The notes beneath the pieces were generated by a model. That model did not search any database, was not told where the DNA came from, and was given only the letters and a program-made list of their open reading frames with translations. Shown here piece by piece: positions 56,857-64,000 of a stretch of DNA of 64,000 nucleotides (positions are counted from its first letter, which is position 1; each line of letters begins with the position of its first letter). Source of the stretch: Hevea brasiliensis (lineage: Eukaryota; Streptophyta; Magnoliopsida; Malpighiales; Euphorbiaceae); NCBI RefSeq assembly GCF_030052815.1, contig NC_079498.1, positions 68,310,992 to 68,374,991 of the forward strand, read 5' to 3'. A program made the translations under genes and the position numbers.

Positions 56857-59800
56857 TGTAACACCCCTATGTTCGGTAATGCGTTCTACTGTTCCGGTGA
56901 CCAGTGTTGTCCGGACAGCTAGGATGCCTAGAACTACACTTCGATATGAGTGAGGAGACATTAAATAATGAAATACAAGAAAAGAAAATACAAGAAAAAC
57001 AAAGGAAAAATAATAGTAAAGAAATGCAACCAAGTTAAGCGAGCCGGGAAACCTAGCGATGGGTGACCGCACGGGGAAGTCACGGCGTGGACCGTTGACT
57101 AGCCCTGGACCTCGTGGAACCACGAAATTAATATTAACACATAAAGATAAATCAATTGAAGTATAAATATCATTAGAAATATAAAAGAAAAATTTAATAA
57201 TTAGTATAAAGAAAAGTGAGAAATCGAAAAATGGACAAAACCGGTGTTCTAAAAATCGAATGCAACCCGAACAGGGCATTGTGGTCATTTGACACCCCGA
57301 GTTGTCTTTTGACCTAAATGTCCATCAAAAATAAATAATATTACACTTGGAAAATATAATGAAAAATTAATTTAGGGGTACCTAATGTAAATAGCAAAAA
57401 TGGGGAGTTAAATGTGGGAAATTGAAACTTTTGAATAAATTAACATTAAACTTGCAATAGTGCTCCACTAACTCATTAAAGTGGACCATTTAATCTTCAT
57501 CTTGGACCAGCAGATTGTCATCTTCCTCATTTCTCAAAATTCAGCCAAAAATGGAGAAGGGAAGAACTCTATTGCCGCATGGTTTTGGAGCTCCATGCAA
57601 GGGTGATCCAAGCTTCTTTCTCTCCACTTCCCTTCATTAAAGTTAATCCTCACACCATGGGCAGTAGATAGGCAGCAAGAAGATCAAGTTTTGGTGAAGT
57701 TTTGAAGAGTTTCCAAAGTGGTAAGTATGTATTTTTTATTAGTGCTTCATTAAAGTTTGTGAGGAAGTTATGAGTGTTTGATTTATGGAGAAATTTTTGA
57801 GGTTTGATGTTGAATGGGAGTGTGTACTTTTGGCAGCCATGGAAACACCTTGAAGGCAGTTTATTTGTGCTTGTAAATGGTGAATTAAATGATTGATTAA
57901 ATGTATATTGTATAGGAAATTGTTTGGGTGATGTATACTTGGTATATGTAAATGTGAAATGAAATTTAAAGCTTGGAAATTAATGGAATGTAAATGTACC
58001 ATTGTGGCAGTTTGTTAACTCTTGAGGAATGCTGGAATTCATGCTTGGTTTATGAAATAATGGTGTTGAAATGTGTTGGTTGTTATGGCAGTTTGAGTGT
58101 ATGTATGGTGGCGTAAAGTGGGACTTGTAAATGGGCATGAATTGGTGATTGAATTGTTGTAAATTGAGTTGGACAAATTCTGCACTTGTTGGTGCACATT
58201 GAATGTAATTGTAAGCTGCCAAAATGACCTATAATATGTTATAAATTATGTTTAGGTTATGGTACAACCAGAATTGGTTTGGAGGTTAAGTTTGGTGAGT
58301 GTTAAAAGTGATGCTTGATGTGTATGCAAGAATTTCAATAAGGCAGTTTGAGTTTTAGGCCTATAACTTTAAGTGTGTGACTCCAATTGGTATGAGACCA
58401 ATTGGAGGTGAAACAAGGCACAAAATGTGCCAACTTTCATGAAGAAAGCTTGCCAAAATTCTGCTTGCAAGATAGCTTGAAAAACGACCAAATCCGGATT
58501 AAGTGCAAATGAGGCCTGAAAATTGACCATTTGGGCAGCAGTTAGTATTTAGGCCATAACTCACTCAAAACAGGTCCAATTGACCTGAAATTTTAACCAT
58601 GAATATTTAAGACCCATATCTACAAGTCTTATGAAGACACCAAAGCCCAGAAATGACCATAAGCAAGTCAAACAGCTTGCACAAGTTCGGGTCCAAAAAC
58701 TGGCCGAACCTAAAATGACCTAAAGTGACCTAAAATGACCAATTTTGGTGCAATTTGACCAGCAATAGTAAAATGACAATAACTTGGTCTACATAACTCA
58801 GAATGACCTGAAATTTTGCCCCACGTTCCATAAGACATAGATCTACAAGTTTGTAGTTTTGACTGAAACCCGAAAACCGAAGGAACTAGGTCGTCCGGCT
58901 AGGTCAAACTAGTATCCCGGAATCTAACAAATTGCAAGAAAATGCAGTATACACGGAAATGAACTTGGTAACATGTACCAACCCTAAAAGACTATCGAAT
59001 GTGACATATTAGTAACGTTAAAACCTAAATTACCTAAAACGCATCGAGGGTCGATATATTAAGTTGATTAAGCAAATAATAGCATTCAGGGAATTATTTA
59101 TCAAACATTATCATTAGAGACAGTTTAATTAAGTACTGAAACACTTCAAATTGTGTTTCTCAGTTAGCAAAGACTCAGGGAGAGGGAAGGAAACACTGAG
59201 TCAAGACCAAGAGACAGTTATCAAAGGTTTGTGCACAACTAGTTTTTTAACTGATTTTGTTTTGAATATTTCATATGATTAAATGACATATTTTTCTTAT
59301 ATATTATGTTCAGCAAGCATTGGATTTAATTCAATGATTATTGAAATTGTTATAGTATGTATGAATTTAGCTTTGTGAAATGGTATTTCCACAAGTATTA
59401 AGCATTGTTATGGATTGAATAAATTATGTTTTAGAAAATTGTGATAGAACATGTTTTGAATTGTGATGGTAATTTTCATGGAAAAATGCAAATTTATGAT
59501 TTGAATTGTGATGAGCATAAAAATTATTGGGTACTGGAATTGAATTTGAATCTAATTATATTGTGATTTATGCTCACTAAAAGGATTGTAATATTGTTTT
59601 ATATCTCACTATAGATGCTTGACTAGGTTATTACCCGTCTCTCTCATTTGTTAAGAAGACGATGGAGTTAGTTGTGTTTTGATTACCATGGTACGTGCAC
59701 AGGCTTAGATTTTCCTCTGATTTGAGGTTAGATCTAAGTTTATTTTATCGTTATGGCCCTTGCAGAAGATTCATTATTGTGATGGTACTGTGCACGATGA

Positions 59801-60868
59801 TTCGACCTCCCCGACCTTAGGGAGTTAGAATCTGATTCGACCTCCCCGACCATAGGGAGTTAGAATCACATCGAATATGGCCCTTTCGGATTAGTCTTGC
59901 ATAGTTAGTGAGATAAAGAATGATTTTTGAGATACATAATGATTTTTTAGATACAGAATGGCTTTTGAATGGTAAAGAATTGTGATTTCAATTATGATTT
60001 ATGTATAATTGATTTTGTTGGAATTACCTAAATGGTTAGTTATGATTTGATAAATTGAATTTCATGATCGAAGTCATTTTATACAAATGATTTACATTAT
60101 TGGCAATGAATATTTTGAGTTTTAGAATTTGATGAGTATTCAGATTTCCAAATTATTTACTGTAAATTTTGTCAATGTATATTGTACTATGTTTTAAATT
60201 ATAGTTGTGCACCACTGAGTTCACCACTCAAAGAATAGCTTTGTATCTTTGTCGCAGGTAAGAAGAGCATAAAGCAGTGAGTAAGTTTCTTTGAAGACAC
60301 TTTCAGATCAGCTCCAGGTATATTATAGGTATACCCATGTACATAGGTTTTGATGTATGCATGTAATAATATGTATGTAAATTATTTGAGTAGTTGTATA
60401 AAAACTCTTGTAAAATATTTTGGTATGTAATTAAATGTAAATTTTTGTAAATGTAAATTTGAGATTTCATTTAGTTGAATAGTTTTGTAATATAAATTTT
60501 GAGTCTTATAATCAATGAAATATTTCTTCATGATGAGATTAGTTTGAAAATGAATTGATTGTGTATTGAGAATTGAATTGTGAATTGAAATAAAGTTTAT
60601 TGGAGTTGTATTTGAGAAAACATATTGGGAGCATTTTCTTTTGCAGGATTGAAGAACTGTTTTCTCAAAATACAGTCGGCACTTTGCCGAAATTTTGAAA
60701 AAAAAAAAAATTTATAACACCAGATTTTAATCTATGACTTAAATTTCCCGAAAATTGTTTAAAAATCCCTTGTAGTATATTTAATGGATTATCGGTAGGA
60801 GAAGTATGGTAATTCATTAGGTATACTACGAGATCATGTTACATCTTACAGGGGAGTAGGGTGTGACA
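56857..60868 (+). repeat. 5' LTR of element D, 4012 bp
   Basis: Starts TGTAACACCCCTATGTTCGG and ends GTGTGACA. Inside: U3 blocks, degenerate modules near 58365, 58555 and 58780, a triple ctaaa-tgac repeat (58705-58740), two copies of gattcgacctccccgacc (near 59800 and 59837) and a weak twin hairpin (60215-60254). No gene. Confidence 0.85.
60215..60254 (+). promoter_or_regulatory. Twin hairpin in LTR D (degenerate)
   Basis: TGAGT-tcacc-ACTCA (60216-60230) is intact; the second hairpin region (gaatagct…tttgtcgc) is weak. Confidence 0.4.
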
Positions 60869-60875
60869 TGTTTTG

Positions 60876-60887
60876 TGGTACTAGAGC
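60876..60887 (+). other. Primer binding site of element D
   Basis: TGGTACTAGAGC, a diverged form of TGGTATCAGAGC, 7 bases after the LTR. Confidence 0.65.
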
Positions 60888-61054
60888 AATGGTTTTAAAG
60901 TGAATTTCGAACTGTGAATTTGAAATCTTTTTGTCGGGAACTACAACTGCTCAATTGTTTGATACATATAGTACATTTACATCATAAATATTAACTAATG
61001 GAGAGGAATCTTCTTATGTTGGTTGTACAGGAATAGAAAATCTTGTGAAAAGAT

Positions 61055-61591
61055 ATGGAAGAGAAGAATGAGACAATAGAACAGTCTGTGATGGCAGAAG
61101 AACAAGTTGAGGCCCCAGCTCCACAAAATGTTGAAAGCCTGACTGTACCAGTTTTACCGGTACAAATTACTGCACAAATGGCCCAGCAAATGGCCACTTT
61201 CTTTCAACAAATGGCTGATAAACTCAAACCCCAAGCCCAAGTACAGACCCAACCCCCACAAGGGCAACATGAAATAGAGAAGAGGGAGAAACCTATGGGT
61301 CAGAGCTCAAGCAGTAATTTGAGAAAGAAAAAAGAAATTGAGGAGCCCCGAGCTCAGGGATATAACAGAGGTGGATCATCAAGGCAGAGACCACCAAGGT
61401 CCAGTCGTCGAACAACTAGAAGTTCCTACCCTTCTCGTCAATGTGAAGCTTGTGGAAGATATCATGGTGGGATATGGTATAAGGCTATTGGAGCCTGTTA
61501 TAACTGTGGAGGCACAGGACACTTTGCCAAGGACTGCACCAATAGTCGCAGAGTTGGACCACCTCCTACTACTGCAGAAGGGTCAGTTTAG
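61055..61591 (+). CDS. Shortened Gag of element D, 178 codons, core missing
   Basis: From ATG 61055 the acidic N-terminus (MEEKNETIEQSVMAEEQ) and Gln/Pro-rich segment are as in A. At about residue 75 the frame passes directly into the C-terminal linker (KPMGQSSSSNLRKKKEI), an Arg/Ser-rich region and a complete CCHC zinc knuckle CYNCGGTGHFAKDC (61496-61537). The Retrotrans_gag core present in A, B and E is absent, an in-frame deletion that leaves the frame open. Such a protein could bind RNA through the knuckle but could not build a normal capsid. It ends at TAG 61589-61591; the frame continues beyond with two stops into the protease. Confidence 0.7.
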   Translation: MEEKNETIEQSVMAEEQVEAPAPQNVESLTVPVLPVQITAQMAQQMATFFQQMADKLKPQAQVQTQPPQGQHEIEKREKPMGQSSSSNLRKKKEIEEPRAQGYNRGGSSRQRPPRSSRRTTRSSYPSRQCEACGRYHGGIWYKAIGACYNCGGTGHFAKDCTNSRRVGPPPTTAEGSV

Positions 61592-62510
61592 AGCCCTGTC
61601 ACTAGAAGTTCACAACCACCTAGTAGAGGTAGAGGCAGGGCTAGAGGTAGCCCAGTAGGCAGCTAAGGCACAGTGAAACAATCAGAGCAAAACAGTGCTC
61701 CGGTTAGAGTTTACGCAACGAGACAGAGGGAAGAAGTCGAGACATCTAATGTTGTGGCTGGTACCTTCTCAACTTTTAACCAAGATGTGTTTGTGTTATT
61801 TGATATGGGTTCTACCCATTCTTATGTGAGTGCTAGCATCATTGATTGCATTACTGTTCCATGTACAAAAATGGACTTTGAGGTGCTAGTAACAAGTCCG
61901 CTAGGACAGGAGGTCAGGGTTAATAGAATGTATAGAGATTGTCCTTTAGTGATCCAAGGACACACTTTTCTATCTGATTTCATTGAAATGCCCTTAAGAG
62001 ATTATGATATCATCTTGGGCATGGATTGGTTAGCTAGGCATCATGCCATGATTGACTGTAGGCTGAAGACAGTCACTTTCGGTCTCCCTCAGTACAGTGA
62101 TGTGGTAATACATGGGAAGAGGCAGCTATTGCCATCAAACATTATTTCGGCTGCACTAGCCAGAAAATGATCAGAAAGGGGTGTGAAGCATACTTGGCAC
62201 ATGTGGTAAACACCCAAGTGGGGAGTCCAGCATTGAGGGACATCCCTATAGTATATGACTTTCCAGACGTGTTTCCTGATGAATTGCCCGGATTACCTCC
62301 GGAAAGAGAGGTGTAGTTTGAAATTAATGTTATGCCTGGTGTGGATCCAATCTCCATAAAACCATACAGAATGGCACCAGCAGAGTTGAAGGAGTTGAAG
62401 GTACAGTTGCAAGAACTACTTGAAAAGGGCTTCATCCGCCCTAGTGTGTCACCATGGGGAGCGCCAGTATTGTTTGTTAAGAAGAAGGATGGCACTCTTC
62501 GTTTATGTAT
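61592..62510 (+). pseudogene. Protease and RT start of element D
   Basis: Same frame as gag. Open 61673-62170 with the protease-like LFDMGSTHSYVSA (Met replaces the usual Pro after the catalytic Asp) near 61800 and ILGMDWLARHH near 62010. A frameshift at about 62165 leads to the protease-RT linker (FPDELPGLPPEREV, a stop, [14 protein letters not shown]) and the RT start ([17 protein letters not shown]). It stops at about 62510, before the palm motifs. No RT catalytic residues remain. Confidence 0.8.
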
Positions 62511-62784
62511 TGTTTGACCTAGGGTTTGCATACTTTTATGTTAGAGTTAGAACTATATGTTATGTTGTTATTCCTTTACAGGGGAATAAATTTTGATGCA
62601 TTAGTGATTAGTCCTTAAGATAAGGATTGTGATAATAAGTGAAATTAGTTTTGGAAGAGTTTATCGGCGAAAAGTATTTTCTAACACACCATAAATTATA
62701 AAGCCAAACGGCAAGCCTACTTAATGTAAGGCAAGAGGACGTAAAAGTAAGATGCAGTAATAGAATTGTTCTAGATGAAGGCAG
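62511..62784. other. Unassigned 274-bp segment
   Basis: Begins TGTTTGACCTAGGG right where D breaks off. A/T-rich with a block aagccaaacggcaagcc. It may be the edge of another LTR split by the next element. I cannot identify it. Confidence 0.3.
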
Positions 62785-64000
62785 TGTTAGTAGTATGCCC
62801 TAGAGCATATCATTTAGTATGTATCTTGTACATATTTTTAATAATAAAAGGCATTTCCACTTTTCCGTTTACATAATATATTTATGTGTAATAGAAAAGG
62901 TCCATTGATATTTTGTTAGAAATATTATTATTAAGTTGTTAAGAATATGAGTGACAATATTTCTAGCACAAAGTATCATAAATAGGTTCACAATCGAGGA
63001 TACTTCATAATAAGGACATGACTTATCCAGAAAGATTGTATTCATGTTTGTTCCCAAGTTATTTATATGAGATATAAATAAGATGGAATGGTGAGTCTCA
63101 TGCCATATAACAAACATGATAGGCACTTATAAATGATAAGTAGGCCGAACCAGTGACACTTATGACAAGCACATGGAGTTTACTCTTGTCAATGTTTTGT
63201 CATAAATCATATCGATGCATATAATCTTTAGACACGAGATAGCACAGTTATCTTGTATATAGGTAGTTTGAGTTTGATCTGCTTTCATACTTGTACTATG
63301 TATGGGTATATGGGCATGTGTTGGCTCTGCTAGTTATATATGGAGGTAGGTGTTGATCAAGATGGAATCTGTACCACTAAGTAAATAGAGTTAAAAACCT
63401 ATGTTCAAATAATTGTACTTGATGTTTCAAGTTCCGGGCCAGGACAGATAGCTTTATTCAGAACCGAGTTTCTGATGAGAAAAATCTTTTAATCAAGAAC
63501 TAGAATTAAAAGAGAACATAATATTCATAGCAAATGGAGTTTGACATAAACCATGACTCGGCTTGAGTTGGGATTTTGTAACATGAGAGATTCTATTGCA
63601 TGGTAACATATGATTATAGGTTCATTTAAGGTAAACCTTATTACTAATTGGGTGGCCATGGCATGCTATGCTAGGTGTTAACCATGGTCTATGAGGTTCA
63701 TAAAATGATTTAGAGAAATCATTTATGGTAAGAAAGAGTTCGATGATATTAAGAGTTGATATCATGTCTCATTGCCAATTAGTGATGAGCCTAGTAAGTC
63801 ACACACATACACAAGTTATCACCTATTTAAATATGATTTAATTAATTAATTAAAGAGTTTAATTGATTAATTAAATAGATTTGGTTTGCAATTAAATTGC
63901 AAAGTCCCTAGCATGACTTGAAACCAAATCTAGATTATTGGATGTGTAGTATAAATTAAATTTATATTTAAAGTGTTTAAATATGAATTTAATTGATGAG
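62785..64000 (+). repeat. Probable Ty1/copia-type LTR or leader (K), incomplete
   Basis: Starts TGTTAGTAGTATGCCCTAGA, a form I recognise from plant copia LTRs, with early ataataaaaggc and later taagtcacacacataca and attaattaattaaag blocks. No coding region. No second copy in the window, so ends and family are unproven. Confidence 0.4.

Larger units (their letters stand above)
56857..62510 (+). mobile_element. Element D: 5' part of a chromovirus with deleted gag core
   Basis: LTR 56857-60868, primer site 60876-60887, gag 61055-61591, protease 61673-62170 and the start of RT to about 62510, where it is cut off. Inserted in the chromodomain of C. LTR family of A and H. Confidence 0.85.

Noticed and set aside
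56773..57288. Antisense open frame in LTR D, similar to the one in LTR A (PVRSPIAR)
   Set aside because: The similarity follows from the conserved U3 DNA block. There is no conserved start, and it crosses the LTR edge. Treated as a shadow.

Overview
This window looks like repeat-rich intergenic or pericentromeric DNA from a flowering plant. I found no host gene, tRNA or rRNA. Almost every base belongs to LTR retrotransposons, mostly Ty3/gypsy, nested inside one another. Long-LTR Tekay/Del-like chromoviruses, an Athila fragment, an Ogre/Tat-type giant element and initiator-Met-tRNA primer sites point to a eudicot. I suspect Malpighiales (Euphorbiaceae-like) only from general resemblance, with low confidence.

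Layout. 1-4805: 5' end of a minus-strand chromovirus (A; gag, PBS, 3.7-kb LTR), cut by the window edge and inserted in an Athila gag-protease fragment (J, 4806 to about 6328, plus). About 6329-9081: pol-gag of a minus-strand chromovirus (B), whose gag start and LTR resume at 20173-21893 and 46604-47315. B is split by two complete elements. E (9082-20167, plus, TSD TAATG) is an 11.1-kb chromovirus with two 3105-bp LTRs and a decayed gag-pol. O (21894-46598, plus, TSD CATAC) is a 24.7-kb Ogre/Tat element with 6.1-kb LTRs, an extra ORF1 before gag, protease with G-patch, RT, RNase H, a second (archaeal-type) RNase H, integrase and a tandem-repeat 3' UTR. 47316-52263: LTR F (minus, related to E), split by solo LTR G (47986-51549, TSD GAAAT). 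52264-53228: LTR start H. 53229-56856: 3' end of minus-strand chromovirus C. 56857-62510: chromovirus D (LTR, gag with its core deleted, protease, start of RT). 62511-62784: unassigned. 62785-64000: a probable Ty1/copia-type LTR.

How the genes work together. Each element is a self-contained copy-and-paste unit: LTR promoter, tRNA-primed reverse transcription, gag particle, protease, RT/RNase H and integrase. O is the most elaborate. Its LTR carries a plus-strand TATA box for the genomic RNA and an antisense gene with its own TATA box and a possible intron, encoding a Transposase_28-like ('putative gypsy type transposon') protein with a coiled-coil, acidic C-terminus. An intron between protease and RT joins the two reading frames exactly.

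Most interesting points: (1) four covarying hairpins with an AAAA bulge and GNRA tetraloop just after the O pol stop codon; (2) a pair of abutting hairpins kept by compensatory change in the LTRs of all the chromovirus families here; (3) the antisense gene inside the O LTRs; (4) differences between the two O LTRs concentrated at CAG/CTG sites (CAG to CGT, CTG to ACG). Point 4 looks like a base-calling artefact at methylated CHG sites and probably explains several apparent frameshifts in O.
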